Origin: Nectonema munidae
Lineage: Eukaryota; Nematomorpha; Nectonematoida; Nectonematidae
DNA length: 64,000 nucleotides
Direction: 5' to 3'
NCBI GenBank assembly: GCA_030549495.1
Contig: JAUIRK010000945.1
Location: 1,385,501-1,449,500, forward strand
The notes under the pieces are model-generated. The model searched no databases. It worked only from the letters and a program-made list of their open reading frames with translations, and was not told the DNA's origin. The translations under genes and the position numbers were made by a program. Below, one piece after another: positions 12,801 through 27,800 of the stretch. Every line of letters starts with the position of its first letter. Position 1 is the first letter of the stretch.

Positions 12801-15800
12801 CAAAGGCTCTCCAGAAATCATTAAAAACTTCTCCGATAAAAAATCAAGTAAGCGTTTTTATGCTGCATTTACGGCATCTTAGCCATTATTTGTTAATAGC
12901 AAAGGGAGATTGCTTTATCAATTTTAAATGATAATAACATATGTGTCCTTCATAAGTCCTTCATTTACTATATAAAGAATCGGAGATTATGGCTAATTAT
13001 TCTTAAAGTTGCTCTACTCCTTAGAAAGTCCCAATTAAGTTTTAGATTTTCTTTATACCCGTGGTTAGCGGAATGACTGCGCAAAATCTTATTCCTGATT
13101 GTTCGAAAATTCCAACATTTTCCACCATTCCCATATGTCATATCAAATGTATATAGGTACAACGAGTGTTATTATTCGCCCCAATATTTATGTCCTGCTG
13201 TTTAACACACACCGCATTCAAAACACTTTAAATTGAGTTTGGAAAAAATAAAATTTGATTTAGTTATCACCCAAATTTTATTGCTCAATTTATTTTGAAA
13301 TCCATTAAGATAATAATTAGACCCCAATACCTGATTCCTTTAACTTCAATAAAATGGTAAGTATCACTTCAAATCTACTCTACCTCTTTATAGCAGAATT
13401 TGTCAAAACAGTTCGTGAAGTAAATAATAATTTCTTCAAACTCTTTTAATTAAGGGTCGAAAAACTTCTCTCACATAATCCAGTACTGATTCCTATTGTT
13501 AGAGCATCTTGATACTCAAAAAATACTCTAAACAATTTTATAATATATTTAATGAAAAGAAAAGACTTCTTCACAAGCGCACTTTATCGGAGGTAATTCA
13601 TTTAAAACATTAGACATCAGGGAAATTTTTTCCTTCCATAAAACTTCTGATAACCTAGTTTTTTTCATTAAAAAACAATAATAAAATATTTGAAAAAAGA
13701 CACATTATTGAAATGCCTTATTACCCTACACTGCGAAGATAAAATGTTGTCGTCTGTTTTGATTTCTAAAAGACTGCGCAATGGTTTTATTTTTTCATAT
13801 TTATGAAAAAAAAAATAAAAAAAAAATTAAAAAAAATATAAATAAATTTATTATTGATGTTAATCGCATCAAAAATTGAAATGTTCTGATCATCAGATCT
13901 AAAAAAAATTTCATGAAGAAAGCTTAACCTACTGAAGAATTGAATTAACAAACTGTTTTTACCTTTTTTGAAATTTCGTTTATAACTGAATCAAGACACT
14001 CAAAATATATTTTTTTGACCTTTTCAACTTCAGAAATGTTTTTATCTGGATGAGAACCAACAGTAGTATCAAATATGAAGGCGCTCATTTGTTGACGAAT
14101 ATTTTTTTTCCTTTGAGAAAGTGTATTTTCCAAGCATAAATCTTTTGAGATTTCAAACAATTTTTCAAAATCTGTTTCCTTTTGTCTTTTTACTTTCAAA
14201 ATATTCAGCTAATTTTAATCAATATAATTTTAAAAAACATATGGCTTTTATCGTTGAATTCCCAGGTTCTCCTGAAAATAATTTAAGATTAAAAAAGAAT
14301 ATATGAAGTAAAATTACTGAAACTATAGAAGAACAAGAATTTTTGAAACGAAAAATGAAAGATGTAAAATGCACTAAAACTTCGAGTGAAACGTTTTATT
14401 ACTACTTTTTTTAGTTGGCATTTAAAAGAAAAAATTTATATTGAATTTATTTAAGATGCCAAGTTATAAAATATTTTAAGTTTCTTTTTATTTTTTCTTT
14501 CAATTTTCTGAACTTCTTTTAGTTCCGAAGAACTTTGACCAAATTTTGAAAGTGCACACGCAACAAGGCTCAAGAGTTCTTGCTTTGGCGCAAAAATGTG
14601 TTGTGATTGACATCAATGAAATCAACCATGTCGAAAGGTAAACTTTTGCTTCGTTCAAAACATATGGTAAACGATAAATTTAAGCGCAAATTATAAAGTT
14701 TGAACATTTTTTTATTACAAAGCGCATACTGTTGGGAAAAATTAACTTGTTCAAAGTGAAATTTTTTGAGAATGAAGATTTTTACAATAAAAAATAGAAA
14801 TGACATCTCTACTTTGAATTCTCGAATGTGACATCCTTGACATTAAAAGTTAAATGCCTAAGTTACATTGCCATATGGCAAGATTTAAATAGACTAATCA
14901 TTGACAAAGATTAAATTTTTTTTTGAATTAAAAAAATCTTTAAAAATTGAGAACCTTTTAAAAATTTAGCTTCTTTGATATCTTCTTTCATTTAGTCTCC
15001 TTCCCTTTCTCTTATTTATTCATTTATTTGATCTTTTAAACAAAATTTTTATCTTTAAAGCGCTAACCGAGCACCCATTAAAGAACTAGTTCTTGAATTA
15101 AACAAGAAAGTTAAGAAAAAAATTAAATAAATATGCAAAAATGATAAATTTAAGAAAGAAGTATTGATTTCTTTAAATTTTATTAAAAAATAAAAAAAAC
15201 TTCTCGATCGATATTAGCTTTCTGATATATATATTTTTAAGACAGTTTTTTCTGAAGAAGTATCTTTCCAATTGAACAAAATATAACTCAAGGATGCATT
15301 TAAGCGGACTTTTTTTAACTAAATGTAAATGTATACTGTAGGATGTTTTCTTCGAGAAGGCACAATTGCGCCGCGTGTATCGAACTATCAGGAAAAAGTA
15401 GGCTTGATGCGGGATCGAAGCCAAGACCTTGAGTTATGGAAGCCCAGTATCTAACCAAGCTTACTCACGCCCCTTTGCTTAATCAAATTTAATACAGAAA
15501 ATGTTTTTTACTCTTTGTCTGCTCAACGTGATATCTAAAATATGAAAAGTATTGTCAAATTCAATCATCTTTACTAGTAGCACTACAAATCAATCTTATT
15601 TCAAGACATAAACATACACAGTACACACACACAGAACTGTTTTAAGGAAATGTTTCGACAAATTGTATAGCTTAATTTTTTTCATTCTCAAAGATGTTAC
15701 AAGATTATAAAAAAATTTTAAAAAAAAAGAAAGAATACTAAAGTTTATTTTTTATTGAAAATAATTTTTTTATCATAAGAGAAGAAGTTGAAAAGGAGTT

Positions 15801-18800
15801 GAAATTTCTTGGATTGATGGTTGTCCAAAATAGACCAAAGAAGGAGTCAGAATCCGTCATCACTGATCTAAGATCCGCCAACATCAAAACCGTCATGGTG
15901 ACTGGTAAGATTTTTAAAATTTTTCAAATGTATAACCATTCAATCAAAAACTTTCACAATGTAAAGATTTTAGGTCTTCCACTTTAGGAATATATTAGTC
16001 TCAATTCTCTTTAAGAAACTAAAAAAAAAATTATTATTTTTTATATAAATTATTTATTTATTTTTAAAAAAGTCTCATTTTATAGAACTTTTTTATATGC
16101 ATAGATACAAAGGTAATCTTGTATTATCCTGGCTTAAAATTCATAGCCTTGATTGGCTTTGGGCCCCAAAGTTGAAAAGCTTGGACTTCAACCTTTTTGT
16201 AGGAAACGTCCTGGACCAAACTGTATTCATCCTGAATAAAGAGATCATCGAACTTCAAATCGATATTTGCAATGAGTACACTTTCAATTTATATTGAGTC
16301 ATGAGATGTCACTTTTATAACTTGATTTTGAAAATAGAACTTTCAAAGTATCTCCAAGGCGTTCAACCTTCTATTTATACAAGTGGCATGGTTAAGAAGC
16401 TTTTTTGAAGAATATTATTTTAGAAGGGTCAAACGAGTAATAAGATTCATAATAAGGAAGAGAAATTGTTTTTAACTTTAATTACAAAGCTTGTCATATC
16501 CGCGTATAATACTTCTTTGATGAGATTTTATTGAGATATATAATCGTTTTAAGAGATTGTTTATGTTAAACATATCCAATATTTGAAGATAACCCTAAAT
16601 GATCGGAAAAACTTTTTTGATTTCACTTTTGGTGTCGGAAATGACACAAAAAGTTTTCATAGCGATTCTGATTCAGATAAAACTAAATTCTGGATTCTAC
16701 GAATTCCACTTTTTTGCCGACTTCTCATCTCATAAGCTTTTCTGCAATTTTTTGAAATTTTTGTTGCTTTTTTTTGTGGCGAAATTTTCAATTTTATTAA
16801 TCTAACCATAGAAAATTTTATTAAAACTCCCCTTAAAGTACATTTTTTATAAAAAATTCTCATGTGGTTTTGATTTTATTGATTTTGAAGAACTCTTTTA
16901 AATTTGAACGGCAAATTTATTACGATTTTCAAATTTTATTTTTTATTTTAAAAGTTTTTTTCCCTAAAATAAGAATAAAAATTGGATAATGTTTTTTTGT
17001 ATAAATTTTAAAAATATTATCGATACAAAAAAGGAAGAAGTAAAAATAAACTAAAATTCATCAATTTTTATTGGCATTCACTAATCACTATTTTAAAATG
17101 AGAGTTTTTATGTCTCTCAATTTAACATTAATAATTTGATGGGACGAATATGACACTAATGTCTCAATAAATGAAATACTTCCACTTTATATATATAAAT
17201 AACATTTTTAGTTTTATTTTGTCTTTTTGCAATTCCATTTTGTTCTTTTGGCAATTCAATCTGAATTTAATTTTTTGAATCAGTTGTGTTTATATTCTTT
17301 TAAAATCTGTCATTTTATTGAAACTTTTTTTAAATATTTTTAGTTTAAATTTCCTAAATTATTCATAAAGAAAAAAATAAAACTAAAAATTTTTTTTAAT
17401 TTTTTTTTAAATAAAACTAAAAAACTTCTGAAGATAATATTAAAATATTATAAAAAAAGTTTAGATAAAAATGACACCTGTCAAAACCATATAAACACAA
17501 CAAAATCAAAAATTTTATTCCACAAGGAATTGCAAAAGAACAAAAAAAGAACTGCAAAAAAGAACATAATAGAATTGCAAATAGGGAAATGGAATTAAAA
17601 TTTTGGATATAAAATTCCATTGAAAAAAGAAGCAAACAATTAGAGTATTCAAAATTATGGTGCTCAAAGTCTTACGCCGCCACAACTTCGACCAGAAAGA
17701 GAAAATTCAGTCATGCGTTACTTTGTATCACTGATATCTGATAAGATTTAAGGAATCTTCAAAAAATTCTGAAGTTCTCGTATTTTTAAAGCATCATACA
17801 ATGTCATTTATTATATGAAAAATATTTTATTGATCAAGATGCTACATTCTCATTCATTTCTCTTGCAATATTTATAAATATTTATATATACTAAGATACG
17901 TGAAAAACATATAAATTGGTAAGCGTAATTGCCGAATAACTTTCTATAAAGGACACCCCATCCAATAAAAATAGAAACTATTTTTGAGTGACAGTTTAGA
18001 ATTTAAAAGTTCAATGGTGACAATGGCTGCATTATTTTTGGATATTTCTTGATTTTACAATGATACTCTCGTTTAATTGGTTAGTGACATTTTGAATATT
18101 TTTTAATTTTATAAATACTCTCATTTTATTGGTTAAAAGAAAGCACATATGATATATCTAAGGAGACAACTTGTATACAGCTATCCACGTTGCTCAAGAA
18201 GTGAATTTGATTGAAAAGAAGCAAAAAGTTTTGATGGTTGATGAGTCGAGTGATTTCAGTTATGAAAAAGTGAAATTCGTCTACTTCAATGCAAGCAAGG
18301 ATTCCCTTATTAATCAAACGCAAAGTCGGGACGAAGAAGCTTCGGTTTTTTTACGCTTAATCTCTTTTCCTCTTTTCCTTTACTCCAGTTTTATTCGCGT
18401 TTATGGCGCTATTCTTTGTTGCTGTTGTTCTTCTCTTTTTAGCTTTTAAAGTCGAAAAACTACTGCTACGCGTTAACTGGCGAATCCCTGAAACGAATTA
18501 AATGCGAAGAATCCGAATTGATTCCGCAAGTAACGTTCTTTATACATTGAATGTGTGAAAGCCATATGTCATCTTCATGAAAAATATTTGGAAGAGGTAG
18601 AAGAGCTGACATCGCTTCCCTAATCTTTTGCAAAATACAATGAAATCTGTTATTAAGAAAGCATTTATTGTTATTTGCAAAATTTGCAAGAATAAACATA
18701 AAAATATAAAAAAAATAAAAAAAAAAGTTTAAAAAAAGTTTAAGACAGATAATAATTATTAAGAATCATATGATTGCAATGACCTGTAAAGTATGCATCT

Positions 18801-21800
18801 TAAATCATTAAAAAAGATAACAAATATTTTATTGGAACTAAATTTGATTGCGTCTATTTTTGAATAAAAAATTTATTGAATTATTCTACAAAAAAACAGA
18901 CTTAAATTCATAACAATGGGATCTTAAAATTCTTTGAGAGAACGCAGGCCAAAAAACTCTGTATCTATGACCAAGTTTTCTTCACGATATTGGAGATTGT
19001 TGCAATTTAATTTCTTTCCTCTAATTCTTTAAGGCTTTCAATTCTTTAAGGGTAAATGAACTTCATTCTCGGAGGACATGTAAGATTTTTCATACCCAAC
19101 AAGCTTTTAACAAAAATTCTGAAAGAGAAATATTATATATATATATATATGCGCAAAATAATAGATCATTTTAAAACAGTTTAGAAGGATATTTAAAATG
19201 TACAACTACGTAACTTCTTTTTAAACGAGAGGTATCTTATCTTATGAGGATGCTCGATGAAACGGAATCAGGATTTCTTTTCAGAAAGTGCAAAGCATTT
19301 TGCTTTAGGCTTCTCTTTTTTTCACGTTAAGCTCTTAATTACTTCAAGTAATTATTTTCCTATTAATTAAATAATTACCTGAATAAATGAATGATTTTCT
19401 TTTAAACAGTTCTAACTAATTGGTTGAGTAACTATTTACTGAATTCAGTAATTGACTATAAAACACACACGAACACTAGCGTTCTTATTGAAATTGAAAA
19501 ATATATTTGTATTTGAGTTTTTATAAATGTTAAAAACTTCTGATCTTTAATTTTTTTTAATCGAATATTGAGGATTTCTTGATATCCCTTTACCTAAGCA
19601 TTTAAAAATTGATTACTTTTTTTATGAAGAATAAGTATATATACATATTGCAAAATCAACTTTTAGCTATTATCAATTCTATTTTGTCCTTTTGCAAAAT
19701 TCTGTTAATGATGATAATGTTGTTTCTGAAATGCAAAATAATTTTGGCACATGTCCAAGTGGTAGGAGCGTGGGGTCTCGATTCCGATGGTCTTTCCTGA
19801 TCGTGGCTATACAAGATTATTATTCTACCAACTCTGTTCACAACGAACATTTCTGATATTTTCCAAGCTCTTACTCGAGTGAAACTCATGTTTCACTATT
19901 TTGTCTTTTTTTTTTAATTCTAAACACATTTCTCCCCTTTTTTAAAAAAATAAATATGATTTCTTGGGGGTATAAAATAAATTCTTCTTCTACCCCTCAA
20001 CATTTTAGATTTTAACCAACCCCAAATAACTACGCATTGATCTCATCAAAAACGTGACAACTATCTACGTTTATTTCATTTTAACTGGTTAAAATTTTAA
20101 TGTGTGTCTGGAATCGAGATTTATGTATAATTGCTTGAGCAACTTTTAGAGAGGTGTGTTACTTGCGAAAAAATCAGAAATTGCTGGTGACAAAAAAAGT
20201 AACATGATAAAAATTAGACTTTTTTTTTGTAAAACTGTGTCTTATTGCAATAACAAATAAATGTATAATATTTTAACTTCTTTAAAAAAAAATTAAAAAA
20301 AATAAACAAAAAATTTTTAAAAAATAAAAAAAAATGATAAACAATAAATATTAAATTTATCTTATGCCAAAAATTTGTGTGAATACGGCCTTTCTTCAAG
20401 GCGTACACGTTTGTTTGGCTTCAACACCACTTCCCGCTTTTAAACATTTCTTTGATCTCTTTACGAACGGATCCCCCCTTTTCTACCAAAGCTTCTTCCT
20501 CTTTAGATGTTGGTCAAGGGTGCAGTATTTGCTCGTATGAGTCCTCTACAGAAATCAGAGTTGGTGGAGATGTATCAATCACTTGGCTTCATTGTCGGAA
20601 TGTGTGGGGATGGAGCTAATGACTGTGGGGTAAGCACTCATTTATTTTGACACGCCTACTCATATGTCAATCCTTATCATACATTTTGTATCATGATACT
20701 TTCAAAAGACGCATCTTGATTTCGTTGAAAGCAAAATTTTTTATATCTTTCTCCAAACTTCAAGACCTTGAACACGCCAAAAAAGGTGTCATCATTTGTA
20801 GTTGTATAAAGTATATTGTTGATGTATCAAAATAATTTAAAAAAAATAAAAAATTTATTCACACAACTTTTTTAAATAAAAGCAAAATTTATTTTAGCGA
20901 CGAAATTTGAATTTGATTCTTGACATTATGACACTCAATATTTTTTTTCAAACACCAATTTTTGTCACTATACCCAATTGAATGATGCTCTAGGTCTTTT
21001 CCACCTTTACCTATTTGATCATTTTGGCTTGCAAGACTATATTATAAAATATTTTTCCAAAATAATTTAGTGCCAAGATTAGTTAAAATCCAGCTCTACC
21101 ATATGGTGGCTGCAATTTTGATTTGGTTAGAATTACACTTACGCATCACTCATGTTCGTAGAGGTGAACGAAACTTCCACACCTTAAATTTGTGAGAATT
21201 TTTGAAAAGAAATTTGTAGCATAAGCTGGGTTTGTAGATAAGGGCTTCATTGATCTTTAGTTCTTTGGAAGAATTATTGGCTTCAACCTTGGCCTAAACC
21301 CTAACCCATGTCCATCATTTAGGTAAAAAATTGAATCATCTGAATTCACAAAGTTTTCTTAAATTTTACTTAAATCCTCAAATATATTTATTGAGCCATT
21401 AAAATATTTTAAACTAAAATAAGCTCTTAAAAGAAAAGTTTCGGGCTCCATGACTTTTCGAGTGTTAATCTTACTAACTGACTAATAAATTAACTGATCT
21501 CACTAACCTGCGGATTCATCTATGTTGACTTATTAAACATTATTGATTTTTAAAACATACAGCTAAGTTATTGATTTTAAGAACTGATAAAGTAATTAAT
21601 TTTCATTAAAAAATAACTAAATGACGAAATATGTTGTGAATTATATCCAATTCCAAATTTTTACTTAAATTTGGAATTCGATTGTGCCCCAAAATTATAA
21701 AAGTTACTTCAATAAAAATTTATTAAAAAGAAAAAACATTCTTATCAATTTTTTTTTCTAACTACATTTCAATAAAGTAAAAAAACTGGAAAGTTTTAAT

Positions 21801-24800
21801 TCTAAATTTGTATCAAAAATAAAAAAAACTTGAAAGAACTCAAAGCTCTTCAATATCTATAACCGTGGTATCTTTTTTATTTATTGTTAACTTTTTAGCG
21901 TATGACCATATGTGGACTTAATCTGGGGTAGAGAATTATAAGATTGCCAATTTTTGCTTTAGCCACAATATGTCATCGGACTAAAATTTAGCACATATGG
22001 TATTATTTATAAAATTATACGTATAATATCGTTTTGAAATATAATTATATATAATTATCGTATTGAAACGTTTAAAAGATGATTTTTGACTTATAATAAT
22101 TAATACGCATTTTTCTACCTAATTAAGACATAAACGTGCCTTTTTTGGGGAAAAAAAGAATTATTAGTGTTCAATTTTAAAAATAATTCTACTTGCAAAA
22201 ATTATTTATATTTTCAGTCATATAAGAAAGAGGAGGAGAAAGTAAAGGAAGTTTTTTTTTAAAAAAAAATCTATAAAAAATGGTAGAATATAGGAAACAT
22301 TAAATGGTGTATAAATTCGATTGAAAATAAAAAGTTGAAGTTTTTTAACTTGGTTAGATTTTTCAGTGAAAGAAATTGAGAATGAAGAACTGTTCCAATA
22401 TTTCATATCAAAGGTCTCACATTTCGCTTGATGATACATACGGCAAGATTTCATCTTAATTCAAAAAGTTTTTCCACATATGTGAATTTAATTTTTCATG
22501 TGATGTTTGAATTAAAGTATGCATTATTTATATGGTACGCTGTTAAAATTAAAAAAAAAATAAATAAAAAAATTCCACTTTACTGTTGATTTAGGCTTTA
22601 AAAATGGCGCACGTCGGTATAGCATTGACAGAAGCTGAAGCTTCCGTAGCATCTCCTTTCACTTCATCTTCTTCTAGCATTGAGTGTGTCACGCTCCTCA
22701 TCAGGTACCTTTTTGATCTATTGCTTGAATCTTTTTGGAATTTTTGTGTTTAGCTATTTCATTTCTGTAGCCCTCTTTCTTGTCATATCAGTTCAAATTG
22801 GGTCTAACACAGGCCCTTTTCAATCCCCTACTTCGCTTACCCGAATAGCCACTACGTTCTGTGGCGCAATCGAGAAAAAATATCGACCCCGTTTATTATC
22901 ACTACAAGAGAATTTACTACCGGACTATTCGGTCTCAGACAATTTGGCCTCAGATAATTTAGTACACTACTACAATATGGTATTAGCATACTATTTTATT
23001 TTTCGAGAAGTTATGATAAGAAAAAAAGACAGTTATATTTTATTTTTCACAATGATGCAAATATAATGTATTTTTACAGTTTAAATAGAAAGTAGCTTTA
23101 TAATAACAGTGTTTTTTTAAAAAAAATCGATTCTTCCTTCTGAACCGTAATTCGTTGCTAAATGTTTATTCACAATCAATCTAACTCAAAAAAGATACAA
23201 TTTCTGAAGGATGATTTTTTCAAATGAGAAGCAAATTTGAAAGGAATTATCAAATTCCTCTAATCGTGATACTAATAAACACATAGGATATTTTTTCCAC
23301 ACCAAATTGTCCTACTACTAAATTGTCTGAGACTCAATGGTTTAGGAGCTAATTGTTTAGTATCGAACTTTCCGCTCATCATTCTGAAAGAGCACATATG
23401 CGAATATTTATATATTGGTAAAAAATATGTAGTGGCTTATGTTCAAGTTGGTTTATTAAACAAATTTAACCAAAACTTCGATAAAGAACTTTAGTTTGGG
23501 GTGACTTGCCCGACGTCACAACTTAACATAACATGTCTTGTTTCTATTATTATTATTATTATTATAATCACCATATGTTAGGGACTAATAAAATTCTAAA
23601 AAAGTTCAAAATGAATAATATATAGTAATATAGGGATGAAAAATATTTATTAAAGAGAAAACTTCCACTTCTTCTATATCAGCCTTTTTCCGCGGAAAGT
23701 GAGGGAAAAGCTTTTGGGATGAGGTTGTAAGGGTAGGATACGTTTTACGAAAATTTTTCACTCACAGGAAATCCTTTCCTTGCATCCTCACGACAAAACC
23801 TCTTCCGAAAAACAGTCTAAACTTTCCTACCCTTAATGACATCCTAACCAAAAAGTTATGTTTTTTTAATGAATAATTTTACAAGAAAAAGCTTCTCTAG
23901 TGAAAAAGACTTAAAGTTTCGAAATATTCTTTCTAATAAAGAATTGCCATACTATCCCACTATGTTCCTCATTTGTATCCCTTTATATGTTCCAAAATCT
24001 GTTTAAAAAAATGATATTCCATAGATCTATAAAAAAAAGTAAGAAATGTATAAGCGAAAATTGAAACATTCGGTTACATAGTGATATTTTTCAATAGGCC
24101 AGAAAGCCTCTGAAATGGAGAAAAAATCTCTTGTTGTATAATCTAAAAAAAAACATTGTACATTGGAAATAAATTAAAAAAAAAAAAATTTAAAAAATAT
24201 TATTAAAAGATGCGATGTAAAAAAAGGAGTAATAGGATGTAAGAGTACATTCAGATAGCTAATTTTCCACATTACCTTCCTTTTTCTTGAACGCACCTAT
24301 GTTCAAGGCTTTAACATAGATACGAATGCTAGGTATAATTAAAGCTTGAGAATTATTATTAATTCCAAGCCTCTCTTACAGCTCTGCCTCCCGCAACAAC
24401 AGATCAATACTTTTTTCTTCTAATACAAAAATCACTTACAAGCATCATTTATGTTTATTTTAGCGCCAAAATTGAGATATCACTTGCACCCACCCAAATT
24501 TTCTCATAACATCACATATGACATTCGCGTCTATAAATAATTACCATTTTACTTTGATATTACAGATGCACCAAGTGAAGATGAGATTGAATCGGTGCTT
24601 ACATGCATTCAAGTTTGATGAGTTGATGACGTTTTACGAATAGGTTTTCATAGAGTGCGTCCAATTCCACTTTGAGAGAATTATACAAGCGGAAACACGC
24701 AATGCCATATGAGGCAAAAGACTCTTCAATACATTGTATAAGCATTGTTAGCATTGCTTCCCCTTTTCTTCTTCTAGTATAGAGTAAGGAGCGCAGATTC

Positions 24801-27800
24801 AGCAGAAGTAGGCGCGGATTGACATTTTGTTAGTAAGCTTAATCCATTGGATTCGAGAAAAGGGAGATGATATTTAGTAACTTGATATAAACAAGTTACT
24901 TTAGAATCCGAGAAATCATTACCTGTCGTTTCAGAAAACATATTTGGAGTGGGAGAGAGTAAGTTTTTAGTATATTTGTTTGGTAAGTTATTTTTTTAAA
25001 ATATATATTTAGTGTTAATCATATAAGTGGGTCTGCTGCCTTTTCGTTATCCTAGATCTCTTACCATGTTCAATCATCTAATTTCACATTTTCTTCTCAC
25101 CATTGCCTATATGTTTTTCATTTGTCAATGTATCTTATCTCATTTTGCGAAATAAATTCCTACATTTAGACATGGGAGAACAGCGCTGGTGACTTCTTTC
25201 GGTATTTTCAAGTATCTCGCCAGCTACAGCATGGTCCAATTCACGTCTGTCCTCATTCTCTACTCCGTAAGTTCTCATCTTCCTCTCCCCCCCCCCCCCT
25301 CTTTTATCTGTTGAGCAGAGCAGTTTCATTCTTTTTTGTGTTTTAGATTCACGCTAGCTTAACCGACATCCAGTACCTGTACATTGATTTGTTTGAAATG
25401 ACATTCCTTGCTGTTGCGTGTAAGTCATTTAATGCCATTTTTCCGGAATTCACTAGGGCAAAAATTAGTGTGTCATCATTGGTTCCCAAAATCCCATTTT
25501 TCTGAGAATCCTGCACTCATTTTTGACAATTTTTGCTCCCAAGATTATTATTTTTTCCATTTGCCTGCTTAAAAAGTTTTCATAAAGGATTCATTATCAT
25601 TAAAGAAAATTTAATAGTATTTATGTTTTTTCGATCAATATTGTATATATATATACATATGTAAATCTGATGCCGAAGTTGACCCATAAATTAAAGGAAA
25701 ATTAAAATAAAATTTAAAAAGTAGTATAATTTATTGGGCACAAGATTTAAAATGGGGGATTTTCGCCCACAGAGTCGGCTTTATCAAACCACTATACTAA
25801 TGAGTAGGGTAGAATTTGAAAACTATACCCTACTCATCAGTATACTCGTTTGATAAAGCTTAGTGTCGTCGAAAATTCACTGGTTTAAATTTTATACCTA
25901 AATTTAAAAGAAAAAAAAATTTTAATTTTCTTTTGGAGCGTGAATAATTGGCTGGGGCGATTTGCTTTGTTCTCTCGTATTCAAAATTCTTTTTAAGTCG
26001 GAAGAAATAACCCTTACAAGAAGTTGGCGAAGCAACCGCCCACTGTCTCGCTCTTCAGTTTTCTGCCAATCTTTTCCATTGTTTCGCATCTCGTGATCAA
26101 CATGGCGGCTCAAATCCTCGCTTTTTTACTCGTCAAAACTCAACCTTGGTAAACTTTTCAAACCTTTGTTTAGTTAGCTGATAATTTGTGCCCATTTATA
26201 ATTAATTAATTTTATTGTTTTTAATTAATTTATTAGAATAGAATAGAATAGAATTTATTGAACAAAAAAGGATGACTTTTTATCTGTTCATCTTATATAA
26301 TATGTATGTGTGTGAAGGTATAATTATGTGTTATACAAAGTTGACATAACTTTTTATGTGTAAAATAAATGTTTTATCAGATATATAAAAAAAGTGTGTT
26401 GAAAATAACAAGAATATACAAAATAGAGGGGAGAAGAAATACAATGTAGGATAAAAGAAATGATAGAGAAAGGTGCAGGTAACAAATTTACATAGCAAAT
26501 CAGGAAAAAATTAAACGGATTTTAGAGAGAAAGATATCCGTATTTATGAGAGTGAAATCAATGTGACATATTTAGTTAGAAAGAACATCTTTGGAATTGA
26601 AAGGTTAGGAAAAAAAATAAAAAAAATAGCTATAAGCTATGTATCGCGTTTTTTATAGTCTTCTTTTAAATTTGCCAATTTACAACTTTTGAATCTCTAC
26701 AACTAATTTTTTTAATTGTACAATTTTTGTTTGAAAATCAAAATTTACTTGTTTTATAGTCTTAATTCTTTTCGATGGCATGGTGGTTGGACCTGAGGGA
26801 TTTCATTCCAAAGGTCTAGGGTTCGAATCCCGATGTACCCGAAAGAGAATTAAATTTTTTCTTGTTTAATCTAATAATATTGATTGACATCAGATATCCG
26901 TTCAAGAAATGCATCAGGGTAAAAATAAAAAATACCGAAAATGAATTCAGACACAAATGACGTTAAACGAAAAAGTTAGGTAGTTTGTTCTGATTTGTTA
27001 CTTAGTCCATATAATCCAATTTCTATCTAATTTCTTAGTAGGTGTTTTAGTTCAGTCTTTTCCAGCAAACATGGAAAACCTGGAAATTAAGAAAAATCAG
27101 GAATTTGGAAAGAGGTGCATTTTTTATAAAAAATTTATGTAAACGTCAGGAAATATGGAGAGCGTGGTATAAAAATCATTTATATCCAATAAAAAATTTT
27201 TTTTATTAAAATTCATCTCTATTCCTCCCTGATTTCTTCAGAATTTTTGCTCTTTGACTGATAGATGTCAGATACAACTTTGTTCTTGTTCTCTACAACT
27301 AGTGCTGCCAGATGTTTGCACTATCAAAACGCGACAAAAATTTCATTTGAAAAAAAAGCAAGAACAATATTTTGTATTTTTTACAAAATTAATTACAATC
27401 AAAAATATACTTCGAAACTAAAGGGTGAGATTTTGTACATTTCACTTTTTTGACATACAACATTGGTGAATGAAAAATGGCGATTCTTATAAATCTTCAA
27501 TTGGAACGGCAAAATGGAGAGAATCCCGAAAAACCAGAACATCTGGCAACCCTATCTATATAACTAAGATAAGACAATTTGTCGTTAAATATGAGTTAGA
27601 TAGGAATTAAGTGAACAGAAGTAAAGATTAAGCTTATAAGTAGGTGAAAGGCACGTCTTCGAACATAAAGATACCGTGGATGTGTTTTCATTGACAAGGC
27701 ACTGATGTACATCGTTTATGTCAAACTAGAAACAAATTTGTATCGATGAGGAATCGAACCCAGAGGCTTGCATGCTGAGTCCATCATCTCAAGCAACATG

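Larger units (their letters stand above)
18530..22594 (+). other. ATP13A introns around exon r
   Basis: Two AT-rich introns of about 2 kb. SINE family B copy 1 lies at 19752. Between 20630 and 22594 I see nothing beyond A/T-rich sequence and several CATATG sites. Confidence 0.55.
22705..25169 (+). other. ATP13A intron between exons s and t
   Basis: 2.5 kb with the GACAATTT foldback, the inverted repeat at 23.7 kb and an exon-like segment after 'gatattacag' at 24567 ([20 protein letters not shown]...). That segment would put a stop codon in frame if spliced in, so it is not called as an exon. Confidence 0.5.

Noticed and set aside
22680-23066. 128-codon plus-strand frame overlapping ATP13A exon s
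   Set aside because: It starts in another frame within the exon and runs into a foldback element; no homology.
26774-26842. candidate tRNA gene
   Set aside because: Has A- and B-box-like elements, but the arms do not pair into a full cloverleaf and similar heads elsewhere belong to SINEs.
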